Shown: in pieces, positions 8,424-17,827 of the stretch
Position numbering within the stretch: position 1 is the stretch's first letter
How the letters are laid out: every line of letters starts with the position of its first letter
DNA from: Bacteroidota bacterium
Lineage (GTDB): Bacteria; Bacteroidota; Bacteroidia; UBA4408
DNA length: 64,000 nt
NCBI GenBank assembly: GCA_016721765.1
Contig: JADKHO010000001.1
Coordinates: 558,001 to 622,000, forward strand
Direction: 5' to 3'
Notes under the pieces: model-generated
Databases searched by the model: none
Told to the model about the DNA's origin: nothing
The model's input: only the letters and a program-made list of their open reading frames with translations
Made by a program: the position numbers and the translations under genes

Positions 8424-9530
8424 ATGGATATAAAAGAATTAAGCTTCAAACTGCGCTTGGAAGGTAAAAGTTTTAAGCAAATAGCAACCCAACTTGGCAT
8501 TGGAAAAACCACAGTTTATAACCATGTTAAGGAGATGATGCTGAAAAAGGGCATGAGTTTCTCTGACCCCGTTCCGAACGGTTCCGAACTGGGTTCCGCA
8601 GGGCGTTCGGAACGAAATCCGAACGCGCCAATTGAAGGCCAAAGCATGAGTGAACCCCAGCAAAAGAAGCAGGAAATAGAACAGGTGATTAAGCCCAAAG
8701 CAAGTAAAGTATTTACCGGAGATGAATTGGTAAAAAAGAAATTTCAATGCCTTGAATTTGAGGGTAAATTCCTTGACCTTATCGGCAAGCCTGAAAAGTT
8801 CTTTTCTGCGGTAATTTGGGGATTACCCAAAGGAGGAAAAAGCAATTTAGCAATTCGTTTGGCTGATTACTTAGAAGAATATTTTGGCAGAGTCTTATAC
8901 ATTGCTGCGGAAGAAGGGGAGAGTGTAACCCTTCAACAAAAAATAAAAGATATTGGTGGAAGTAAAATGAAAATTCTTGAAACAAGAGATAAGGATGAAA
9001 TTAAAAGCTTTCTATCGAAGAGTACATTTGATTTTGTATTTATTGATAGTATTAATGTTGCCGGAATTGAGAGCGAGTTTTTAGAGCAATTAAAAAATGA
9101 AAACCCTAGGAAATCTTTTGTGGCCATAACACAAGCAACAAAATCGGGTAATTTTAAGGGCGACCAGTCTTTAACGCACAACTGCGATTTCATAATAAAG
9201 GTGGTGGATGGCATTGCGTATCAAGAAGGTCGATTTAGCCCGGCATCTGAAGTCAATATTTTTGAAAAACCGCTTTATGAGAAGAATAAGAAAATAATGG
9301 AGGAATTCAGGGATATAGATCGATTTAGAAAAAAGGAGGTTCCAAAGCAAATTCGATTGAAACCGTATTCAGAAGCTTTTCCAGAAAAAGAACAACCAGA
9401 TTTTTCAAAAATTAATAGAATCATTGAAAATAAATCCAATAAAGAATTTAATTATAAAGGCCTTTTAATAGGGACAGGAATATTTGTTGCAGGCACTTTG
9501 ATTTATCAGGTTTTTAAATCAAATGAATAA
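8424..9530 (+). CDS. HTH - RecA-like (AAA_25/RadA-type) ATPase with a C-terminal membrane anchor
   Basis: This 368-residue protein has a resolvase-like helix-turn-helix at 1-38 (LEGKSFKQIATQLGIGKTTV). A polar linker at 45-100 is encoded by GTTCCGAAC repeats. A RecA-fold ATPase domain at about 105-290 has Walker A GLPKGGKS (133-140), Walker B FDFVFIDS (202-209) and a sensor-like AITQATKSG. The last 25 residues (GLLIGTGIFVAGTLIYQVF) form one hydrophobic helix ending near the C-terminus. Similar ATPases on plasmids and integrative elements are RepA-type helicases or RadA-like factors. A DNA-binding head plus a membrane tail would tether DNA to the membrane, which is inference. It is the first plus-strand gene of the element, divergent from the MerR-like regulator. 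Confidence 0.7.
   Translation: MDIKELSFKLRLEGKSFKQIATQLGIGKTTVYNHVKEMMLKKGMSFSDPVPNGSELGSAGRSERNPNAPIEGQSMSEPQQKKQEIEQVIKPKASKVFTGDELVKKKFQCLEFEGKFLDLIGKPEKFFSAVIWGLPKGGKSNLAIRLADYLEEYFGRVLYIAAEEGESVTLQQKIKDIGGSKMKILETRDKDEIKSFLSKSTFDFVFIDSINVAGIESEFLEQLKNENPRKSFVAITQATKSGNFKGDQSLTHNCDFIIKVVDGIAYQEGRFSPASEVNIFEKPLYEKNKKIMEEFRDIDRFRKKEVPKQIRLKPYSEAFPEKEQPDFSKINRIIENKSNKEFNYKGLLIGTGIFVAGTLIYQVFKSNE
8571..8624. repeat. Clustered GTTCCGAAC direct and inverted repeats inside the ATPase gene
   Basis: GTTCCGAAC occurs at 8571-8579 and 8581-8589, GGTTCC follows at 8592-8597, the reverse complement GTTCGGAAC is at 8605-8613, and CCGAAC at 8619-8624. The stretch is much richer in GC than the surrounding element and encodes the low-complexity linker. 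It could be a protein-binding site cluster, an iteron-like array or an expanded linker. Confidence 0.5.
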
Positions 9531-9828
9531 TTCAAATATTCCGGTATCCAAAGTTGAACCAATCGGAATTTTTATTATTGAATTGGGCAAAAGATTTTGA
9601 ACCTGTTTTGCAAAGTGGACGAATAAGTTGGAAGGATTGTATGCTTGATTAAATTCACAATTAATTGCGATTTAATATTGCAAATTAAAAATAAATGACT
9701 TAATTCGTACTACGAACTTTGAAATATTAGCGATAAATTTTTTTTTGCATATCTTTTTTTATTATGTCTTTGTTTAACTAATTAACTCGCTTTTGAAATT
9801 TATCTTATCAATTTTAATTTGTAGTAAA
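9531..9828. other. Intergenic region upstream of the cargo genes
   Basis: This stretch of about 300 bp lies between the ATPase stop and the likely cargo start. It is very AT-rich and has no convincing ORF. It contains the perfect palindrome TTCGTA-C-TACGAA at 9704-9716, a plausible operator. No exact TAnnTTTG box was found, so the cargo promoter is not located. Confidence 0.5.
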
Positions 9829-11451
9829 ATGGTAAAATCTTCTTTTGATGTTATTATAAAAAAGAGTTTTTTGTTTTTGTTTTTGTTTTTATATGTCACT
9901 TGCAGATTGATTGCTCAGCCAACTCTAAGTTTGGATTGGGAATATAAAGAAGCTATTGGTCGAAGCGCTTTTATTAAAAGAGACTACCAAGGCGACATTA
10001 TAACTATTGGTACTGGAGGCAACAATATATTTGGAAACTATGTTAATCTTCTAATTGTAAAACATGACTCTGCTGGTAACCTATTGTGGGAACGTTCATT
10101 TGAAGACACGATTGGCGGATTAATGCTTCCATACGACTTTAAATTAGATAGTTTAAATAATATATATGTATGCGGAAGAGCTCATAATAATTCCCAATTT
10201 AAAGAGGGCTTTTTGGTTAAGTATGATGCTAATGGCAATTTTAAATGGAATGGCTACTATGGAGCTGCTCAAAATATGGCTGGTGAATTTAATAAGATGA
10301 CAATCTTTAACAATCGGAGCATTTATGTAGCAGGAAAAATGGATTCATTAAGTGGATTAGGTAACCGTATGGCTTTTTTAAATAGATATGATGCGAATGG
10401 AAATTTAATTTGGGCTAAAGCCGATAGTCTAGCTTACAACCAAGAAGGTAAAATGGCCGAAGTAGATAAGTACGGAAACCCCTACCTGATTGGCTACACA
10501 AGTTGTTGCGCGCCAGGGGGTAAAATGTTTGTTGAAAAATTTGACTCTATTGGTAACAAAATTTGGAGGACTGTGGTAATTGATACGACATATCAATTTG
10601 GTTATCCCATTTGTTCTACGATTGATGATTCTTCAAATGTCTATATAGGGGGAGACGTTCAAGGTCTGAATGTTACAAGTGGTTTTGATAGTGGAGTTTT
10701 GAAAATTGATAGTAACGGGAATATACTTTGGTTCTCAAAGTTTATTTCGAGTCCGAGTAATCAAGTCTGGGAAACCCCTTTGGGTATTATTGTTGATAAT
10801 AACCTTAATTGTTATGTTTATGGTAATGCATATGGCGCATTTATAGTTAAATATGACAAGAAAGGTATTCAAAAGTGGAATAAACTAGGTAATGGCGCAA
10901 ATGGGAATAATTATTTTGTTTTAATTAAGGCTTTTTCAATAAGTCAAACAGAATTAATTATTGGGGGTTATGGCAATTCACAAGCATTCCCCAACAATTT
11001 TATAACTATATCTTTAGATACTGCTGGCAATAATAACTGGTCAGCATATTTCCCGTATCAAAATAATAGTAATACTTCCGGCTTTATTGCTTATGACTCT
11101 GCTTTTTACTTCGCAGGAGGAATTTCAGATACAAATTTTGTTTTAGAGGATTCATTATTTGTCAAAAAATTTAATTTTTCTTTCGCAAACAGAATCATTG
11201 ATTATACAAAGGCACAAAGTTTATTAATTTTTCCAAATCCATTTACTTCTGCTGTTACATTAGATTGGCAAGATTTATCACTTTCGAATGTCAAGATTAT
11301 CATACGAAACTCTCTGGGTGAAATTTCAATATTTGAAAAAACTACAAAACCCTCGATATTTAACTTAGAACATTTATCTAAAGGAGTCTATTTTGTTGAA
11401 TTGTACTCAAATGATAGGTTAATACTAGAATCTAAAATGGTGAAATATTGA
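9829..11451 (+). CDS. Element-borne T9SS-exported beta-propeller (SBBP-like) protein
   Basis: I choose the ATG at 9829 over the longer TTG start at 9793 because it places a normal signal peptide (KKSFLFLFLFLYVTCRLIAQ) near the N-terminus, giving 540 residues. The body contains about seven repeats of the type VKYDANGNFKWNGYYGA or LNRYDANGNLIWAKAD, characteristic of SBBP-type beta-propellers. Residues of about 460-540 form a type A T9SS sorting domain beginning LLIFPNPFTSAV and ending GVYFVELYSNDRL. It should be exported across the outer membrane and displayed or released. It is followed after 22 bp by the second cargo gene, so the two are probably cotranscribed. Its base composition is AT-richer than that of the T9SS genes outside the element. 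Confidence 0.8.
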   Translation: MVKSSFDVIIKKSFLFLFLFLYVTCRLIAQPTLSLDWEYKEAIGRSAFIKRDYQGDIITIGTGGNNIFGNYVNLLIVKHDSAGNLLWERSFEDTIGGLMLPYDFKLDSLNNIYVCGRAHNNSQFKEGFLVKYDANGNFKWNGYYGAAQNMAGEFNKMTIFNNRSIYVAGKMDSLSGLGNRMAFLNRYDANGNLIWAKADSLAYNQEGKMAEVDKYGNPYLIGYTSCCAPGGKMFVEKFDSIGNKIWRTVVIDTTYQFGYPICSTIDDSSNVYIGGDVQGLNVTSGFDSGVLKIDSNGNILWFSKFISSPSNQVWETPLGIIVDNNLNCYVYGNAYGAFIVKYDKKGIQKWNKLGNGANGNNYFVLIKAFSISQTELIIGGYGNSQAFPNNFITISLDTAGNNNWSAYFPYQNNSNTSGFIAYDSAFYFAGGISDTNFVLEDSLFVKKFNFSFANRIIDYTKAQSLLIFPNPFTSAVTLDWQDLSLSNVKIIIRNSLGEISIFEKTTKPSIFNLEHLSKGVYFVELYSNDRLILESKMVKY

Positions 11452-11473
11452 TAAACTTAAGAATTTTAAACTC

Positions 11474-14400
11474 ATGAAAATAATACTACAAATAGCTTTG
11501 TCATGCTCAATACTTGTAAGTTTTACAACAAAGGCTCAAATTCCAGGAGAACAAAGAGGTCTTTATGTAAATCGTTTTATAACACTTGTTACTTCTGGGG
11601 CAAATGCAGATGAAATTGACATTTCAAATAGTATTTTAACTAATAGTACTGAGGAAAATAAATTGTTGACCTATTGCATGCAAAATCATATAACATACAT
11701 TTCCCTCTATGGGCTAAGAAATATATTTTTAGGAAATCCTCAGCAGATTAATGATAAAATTCTAGCTTTAAGAGAGTTTATTTGTACTGCGAAAAGTGAA
11801 TATTGTATAAAATATGTGGGAAGTTCTGGAGGTTTTAGTAAATTGGATGACCCTAACAATCCTTTAAGCATTGGGAATTCATTACGAGCTTCTAATCCTT
11901 TTTATTTTGATACAACTGCTTATGGAACTAGCCTTTACGATGATTTGAAATTCGTTGAAGACAGCAATATTCAGAGTGATGACCCACGTTATGAAGTGGC
12001 AGAGAACTGCAAATTAGCCTTAAGGTTAGTTAATATGAATAACCCACTTTACTATAGCTTTACTAGCAAAGCACCATGTGAGAATATTGACGTCTTGACG
12101 ACTGAATGGGAATTTTGGAACGGAGCATTATTTGATGACCAAGTCCGTTCGCCAAGAGACAATGACGACTACAACGATTTAATTACTTTAATGGATAAGA
12201 TTCGTGATAATCATAATTATGATTATTATGTAGAAACTTATATCGGATCCTTAGAAGCTACAAACCCTCAAGATATAGCAATTGGTATCAATACAAATCC
12301 TTGTAAGATAGCAGAATTTATTGATGATGACTATACGGTTGGAGGTGTAACAAAAAGGAATGTGGATAGAATATTAGCTGATTACTATAATCGTACTTCA
12401 AATACTGTTTATGATGGATTTAGAAGAACAGATAAATATGTTGACCGTTTTCTACGATTCTCTGAATCAATTGATGGTTCCAACCCGGCCCCAACATCTA
12501 CACCTACAGCGAATTCCTGTTTGGGACCATTAAATACAGTTCTCCAAACCGACTATCATCCGATTTTTGCTGCGAATAGCACAAGACTAGGAGCTGCACC
12601 TGCTTCTAATTTTTTAGGTGATTATCTGCAATCTTCAAGTGCTGTTAATATCTTTACAGTGGAGCGAGATTTTTATGATGATTTCTTGGGAGACGTTTCT
12701 GTTCATAATGTTCACGGACAACCTGAAAGTAATCTAGTGAAACCAGGAGCCTGTCAATGGTATGCACAGAATTATATGGTTGAACCTTTAGATCATCCAA
12801 TTACTTTTTTAGGATATGCTTCTGCATGCCCTACAAATGGCGTTACTGATTTCAGCCTTGTTTATCAAGGCCCAATAGAAGATGGAAACTCCTACAGTTA
12901 TGTTGTTTTAAACTCACTTAATCAACCAATGACAGCCTCAACATCCTTTGCCGCTTCTAGTGGCCCAGTGCCATCATACACATTAGTCGGGAGTGGTCTT
13001 CAACCGGTTCATTACAATTTAATAAACGGAGCCTATAAAGTCTCTTTGACAATTACTTATTCAACAGGTTGCTTCTATACCTATGAGCAAGATTTTGTTA
13101 TTGATAATAAATTTAACATACAGGCATTAAATGCAGGAAACCCGTTAAATCCATCCCCTGTAACCTGCGGGAATAGACCAATATTTTTGCAGGCTAACTT
13201 GAATCTAACCGGTGCAAGCTATCAGTGGTATATGAACGGGGCAGCAATTACAAATGCAACGTCATATAATTATACTGCTACAGTAAGCGGAGTTTATTAT
13301 TGCGTGATGGCAGGCAGTTGCTCCGGAACAAGTAATTCAATTACAGTAGATATAAAGCAAGAACCTTACAGGTATATAGTTGCGAACTGTACACCAACAA
13401 CTACCTGCTCACCAGCTGGACAGGAAGTAACATTATCTGTGATTCCTCTAATTAGTGGTGATAGCTGGTCATGGTCAAATAGCGCATTAACAAACAATAC
13501 AACTGTTTGCCCTGGAACATACTCCGTAACAATTAATAATAGTGTATCAGGTTGTAGTCAAACATTGTCTAAGACAGTTACAACAGCAATGGGAGCCTAT
13601 TCAGGCGTTACACCTACTATTAATTCAACATCAGCGGCATGTGCAGGGGATGGTGTGCTTTTAAATGTAGCTCCTTCAAATGTTTTAAATAATGCTAATT
13701 ATGTTTGGAGTACAGGCCAAACAACACCTTCTATAACTGTTTTTAGTCCTGGAACTTATTCCTTGATTACTATTGGAAATAATGGATGTGAAAGGGAAGT
13801 TAGTGAAACCGTTAATTACCTAAGTCCTAATACTTTTAGCATTACAAGTTCAGATCCTCTTGCTAATTGCATTCCCGGTTCTACTGTACATTTGGAAGCA
13901 CCACAAACTGGCTTTCAGAATTACCAGTGGTTTGCCAACGGAACAGCGGTAAGTGGAGTTACTTCGTATAATTATTCACCAAGTCCTACCGCAACAACGG
14001 TTTATTCTGTTACTGCAACAGGAACGAGTACAGCCAGTGGTTGTGATTATTCAGCTACAGCTACAGTTATTGTTGCAACAGAGTGCTTAACTATAAAGCA
14101 AGCCGCAGTACCAACTGTTACCTACGCAGGTTACCCTGTAAAATTTACAGTTGAGGTTTGTAATAATTCGGGAACTGGGCAAACAGTTACCATTACGGAT
14201 GTTTTACCAAGTAATTTTCAAGTAGTAAACAATCCCCTTGCCTCACCTTTAACAGTAACTATACCTGCCGGTCCCTCGTGCAAAACTTATGTTATAGACG
14301 GTTATTTTACACAAGTAAATAATTTTTGTACACCATCAGCGCCAGCAAGCCATACCAATCAGGTTTCAATGACAGATGGCACTAGCACTTATACTACCGG

Positions 14401-17400
14401 CGATGAATGCGTGCGTGTTTTAGCTACTTGCCCCTTAATAACCTACGCTAATGGAGATTGCGCTGAAGAGAGCATTGTTGATGTTTGCTTGGGTGTACAT
14501 AAAACCATATCGAATGTTCAATTCATAGATCTTTCGTTGGTGTATCCGGCCTTTTTAGAACCCCCGTTAGCAGGGGCTCTTACGTCAACTAACTTTTCAT
14601 TGAGTGCTGGTACCATTGATACAGGATCTACTATTGGCACACCCATGACTAGTACTTCTATTGGGGGAGTAAGTTATATGGAAGTTCCAATACGGGTTGC
14701 ATTTTCTCCTGGGGTAACTACCACTTACCCAAATGGACCCAATGAATTCTTTTGTTTGAAATTTAAGAATAATGGAGCCCCCGGTGGAATGAACCAGTTT
14801 CAACTTTTTGACTCAGACTATAACACGGCTATTACTACGACTGGAGACACATTTCAGTTTTACACACAGGCTTCATCAGTTTACCTGCACAATTGCACTG
14901 ATATTCCCAGTACATTTGATGCATCGTTTAGGATAACGAGAACAGGTTGTTCAAAACCCGGTGAAATTACTGTTACCGCTGATGAAGACTCAGCCAATGT
15001 AATCCATACATGGGATTTTGGAGATGTGAGAAGAACACCCCAAAGAGGCAGTCCTGTTTCTTTTACCTGGGATTATTTTGCCGACTATACGGATAATACT
15101 AGTGCCACTCAAAGCCGAGCGAACGGCAATTATACTTTTACGATTACGCACACAATAACAAGAGGAAATACTTCTTATATAGATACTCAAATAGTTGCAA
15201 TTACAGGTAAATTGGATGGTAGTGTAACTCCAACGGATAATGTTTGCTTGAGTCCAAACTTTGGAACTGCAACAGTAAGCCCAATTTATGGTACTGCTCC
15301 TTATACTTATTCGTGGAGCACAGGTGCAAATACAGCAACTGTAAATGGTCTTACAGCAGGCAATCATACTGTTACAATAACTGATGACAGCCTTTGTACT
15401 AAAGTGATTAACATAACGGTAGCAACACCTGATTCAAGTTCGGGGCCAAGCTGTGTTACTGTTACACCCGTAAATACAAGCTGTATCACAGCTACAAAAC
15501 TCACTTGGACAACGGCAAGCAGCTGTTTGAAAGGATATGACCTTACTGTTTGGAGCGGGAGCGGTACACCTAACTATCTTGTTTACCATGAGGATGTTGG
15601 TACTGATACGGCTTATTCGTTGCTTCCTTTACTGCCTGCAACAACTTATTATTACAAAGTAGTTCCGTATGATTTTAGAGATTCATTAACACTTGGCTGC
15701 TCCACAGGATCCTTTGCATCGGGGGCTTCACAAGCAGTTTCACCAAGCCTTAGTACCACAATTACGCTTGGTGCAGAAAGTGCGACCGCTCCTACCATTC
15801 CTTGCGGTATGCTTATTGAAAATTATGATGGTTTAGGCACAAGCAGTTGGTACACCAGCACCACCGCACCACGAACCGGAAGTAATCACATGCGTATTGA
15901 TAAAAATGCAGATAATACAACAGCCCTTAATGATTGGTTTTTTTCACCACCCATTAATGTAACCGCTGGTCACGTATACCGGGTGAGTTGGTACGATAGA
16001 ATTGCTAGTGGCAGTGCTGCCGAAACTTATCAAGTCTATTTAGGACCAAGCCCTGATGCTTCAACGTTGACAGGTAGTTATGTTCTCTTTAATGGATCGA
16101 GCAGTAGTACAAGCTATCATAAAGATTCTGCCAATGATTATTTGGCAACTGCTACTGGTCAAATATATTTCGGATTTCAGGCAACCAGTGCTGCCAATCA
16201 AGGAAGCCTTTATATTGATGACATTCAAATAAAAGAAATACAAGTGACACGGGTGGATACCACTTATTGCAATACTACCTTGAGCTCATCCAATTTGATT
16301 TATGCTTACACAGTTTCAGGTGTCAGTAATTTCAAGTATAGGTTTGTCGGTACTGGCACGCAGGCAGGTTATGATTTTGAGCATTCTACCTTTAACTCAA
16401 ACACTAGCTTTTCTCCTATTACCCAAGCTCCCGGTGTGATTTATGGACATACTTATAATGTTTCTGTTTCTTATAAAAAGAATAATATCTGGAGTCCTTA
16501 TGGTGCTTCTTGTCCAATAACGCTTTCTGCTTTTCCACAAAACAAATTAGTTGATAATCCTTCAACACCTGGTCAATGCGATTATATTGTAACTGACCAG
16601 CATGAATTAATTAATGTTTCGACCATTGCCGGAGCTAACAAGTATCAATATAAAATTGTAGAAACCGACACTACCAATGCTTATGTATACGATACTACCA
16701 GTACTACCTTTAATTCAGTTGGTGAATTGCGCCTAGATATGGCAGCAATAACACCTAAGGTAAGGTATGGGTATTACTACAACGTTAAAGTTCGCGCGCT
16801 TGTAGGTAATACGAATGCAACTTACGGCAGCCGACCAGGCGAATGGGGTAGCTTTGGCCCTACTTGCGTTGTGCATGTTTCAGGCCTTCCAACAACTTCG
16901 TTAACCTCAACTTATTGTAATACCAATCAAACAACCTTGAACGATATTTTTTATGTTACGCCAATCAGTTCAGCATCGTATTATCGGTATCACATTACGG
17001 CCAGCGGATATGATAATACAATAGAGACCTCTAATTCAAATAACTTTTTCAGATTTACTACAATTAATCCTTCGATTTCTCCCGGTGGTGTAAAATACGG
17101 TACAACCTATTCAATTGAAGCCGCTGCTTCTGTTGGGGGTGCATGGTTGCCTTATGGAAGTACCTGTACATTAACAACACCTACTGCTCCATTCACCAAA
17201 TTGCAAACATCCCAATGTAATACTTCCATCAGTTCAGGATCAACATTTATTTATTGGGATGCTATTTATGGTGCTTCAAATTATCAGTATAAAGTTTCTG
17301 GAACATACAGTAATGGCTATCGCACACGTGAGATATACCGAAATAGTTCAAACAATTTCTTTATTCTTTCATGGGCAAATCAATCCGGTAGTACAATTTT

Positions 17401-17803
17401 GGCAAACCAAACTTACTATGTTCAGGTTAAATACTTTGCAGGGCAATGGGAAGCCTATGGGGATTCATGCAGTATCACAACCAATTCAAACTACTCAAGA
17501 TACATTGATTCATTGGAATCTGAAAATCCACTGCTTTCAACATTATCGATGAACGTTTACCCCAATCCTAATCCCTACCAAAATGAGTTTTCTGTAGAAC
17601 TAAATGGAATTAAAGAGAAAAATCAAAAGGTAGATTTGTATATTTTTAATTCGGAAGGAGCGAGCGTTTATAGAGCAGCAATTATCGCCAGAGAAGAAAA
17701 CAGCTTTATTATTAAACCACAAGTAGACCTAGCACCGGGCGTTTATATTATACTAAGTGATGTAAATGGTGTGCGGCTTCAGAAGAAGTTTGTGGTGGAG
17801 TGA
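11474..17803 (+). CDS. Element-borne 2109-residue modular T9SS surface protein
   Basis: The signal peptide is residues 1-21 (FTTKAQ). Residues of about 22-430 are a domain beginning RGLYVNRF, with TYISLYGLRNIF and KYVGSSGG; the spacing looks like a TIM barrel, but I cannot name a family or active site. About 435-870 are Ig/PKD-like segments (GASYQWYMNGAAITNATSY). About 875-985 resembles DUF11. About 1160-1310 has further PKD-like repeats. About 1335-1425 is fibronectin-III-like. About 1435-1595 is a cleaved-adhesin-like jellyroll (SSWYTSTTAPRTGS ... YIDDIQIKE). About 1600-2020 has four to five 90-110 residue repeats of the type GANKYQYKI. The last 80 residues are a type A T9SS sorting domain (MNVYPNPNPY). 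From about 1335 to the end it is paralogous to the C-terminus of the giant protein ending at 49824. An extracellular binding or degradative role is inferred. Confidence 0.82.
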   Translation: MKIILQIALSCSILVSFTTKAQIPGEQRGLYVNRFITLVTSGANADEIDISNSILTNSTEENKLLTYCMQNHITYISLYGLRNIFLGNPQQINDKILALREFICTAKSEYCIKYVGSSGGFSKLDDPNNPLSIGNSLRASNPFYFDTTAYGTSLYDDLKFVEDSNIQSDDPRYEVAENCKLALRLVNMNNPLYYSFTSKAPCENIDVLTTEWEFWNGALFDDQVRSPRDNDDYNDLITLMDKIRDNHNYDYYVETYIGSLEATNPQDIAIGINTNPCKIAEFIDDDYTVGGVTKRNVDRILADYYNRTSNTVYDGFRRTDKYVDRFLRFSESIDGSNPAPTSTPTANSCLGPLNTVLQTDYHPIFAANSTRLGAAPASNFLGDYLQSSSAVNIFTVERDFYDDFLGDVSVHNVHGQPESNLVKPGACQWYAQNYMVEPLDHPITFLGYASACPTNGVTDFSLVYQGPIEDGNSYSYVVLNSLNQPMTASTSFAASSGPVPSYTLVGSGLQPVHYNLINGAYKVSLTITYSTGCFYTYEQDFVIDNKFNIQALNAGNPLNPSPVTCGNRPIFLQANLNLTGASYQWYMNGAAITNATSYNYTATVSGVYYCVMAGSCSGTSNSITVDIKQEPYRYIVANCTPTTTCSPAGQEVTLSVIPLISGDSWSWSNSALTNNTTVCPGTYSVTINNSVSGCSQTLSKTVTTAMGAYSGVTPTINSTSAACAGDGVLLNVAPSNVLNNANYVWSTGQTTPSITVFSPGTYSLITIGNNGCEREVSETVNYLSPNTFSITSSDPLANCIPGSTVHLEAPQTGFQNYQWFANGTAVSGVTSYNYSPSPTATTVYSVTATGTSTASGCDYSATATVIVATECLTIKQAAVPTVTYAGYPVKFTVEVCNNSGTGQTVTITDVLPSNFQVVNNPLASPLTVTIPAGPSCKTYVIDGYFTQVNNFCTPSAPASHTNQVSMTDGTSTYTTGDECVRVLATCPLITYANGDCAEESIVDVCLGVHKTISNVQFIDLSLVYPAFLEPPLAGALTSTNFSLSAGTIDTGSTIGTPMTSTSIGGVSYMEVPIRVAFSPGVTTTYPNGPNEFFCLKFKNNGAPGGMNQFQLFDSDYNTAITTTGDTFQFYTQASSVYLHNCTDIPSTFDASFRITRTGCSKPGEITVTADEDSANVIHTWDFGDVRRTPQRGSPVSFTWDYFADYTDNTSATQSRANGNYTFTITHTITRGNTSYIDTQIVAITGKLDGSVTPTDNVCLSPNFGTATVSPIYGTAPYTYSWSTGANTATVNGLTAGNHTVTITDDSLCTKVINITVATPDSSSGPSCVTVTPVNTSCITATKLTWTTASSCLKGYDLTVWSGSGTPNYLVYHEDVGTDTAYSLLPLLPATTYYYKVVPYDFRDSLTLGCSTGSFASGASQAVSPSLSTTITLGAESATAPTIPCGMLIENYDGLGTSSWYTSTTAPRTGSNHMRIDKNADNTTALNDWFFSPPINVTAGHVYRVSWYDRIASGSAAETYQVYLGPSPDASTLTGSYVLFNGSSSSTSYHKDSANDYLATATGQIYFGFQATSAANQGSLYIDDIQIKEIQVTRVDTTYCNTTLSSSNLIYAYTVSGVSNFKYRFVGTGTQAGYDFEHSTFNSNTSFSPITQAPGVIYGHTYNVSVSYKKNNIWSPYGASCPITLSAFPQNKLVDNPSTPGQCDYIVTDQHELINVSTIAGANKYQYKIVETDTTNAYVYDTTSTTFNSVGELRLDMAAITPKVRYGYYYNVKVRALVGNTNATYGSRPGEWGSFGPTCVVHVSGLPTTSLTSTYCNTNQTTLNDIFYVTPISSASYYRYHITASGYDNTIETSNSNNFFRFTTINPSISPGGVKYGTTYSIEAAASVGGAWLPYGSTCTLTTPTAPFTKLQTSQCNTSISSGSTFIYWDAIYGASNYQYKVSGTYSNGYRTREIYRNSSNNFFILSWANQSGSTILANQTYYVQVKYFAGQWEAYGDSCSITTNSNYSRYIDSLESENPLLSTLSMNVYPNPNPYQNEFSVELNGIKEKNQKVDLYIFNSEGASVYRAAIIAREENSFIIKPQVDLAPGVYIILSDVNGVRLQKKFVVE

Positions 17804-17827
17804 TTTTAAGCTGTATTAATAATTTGC

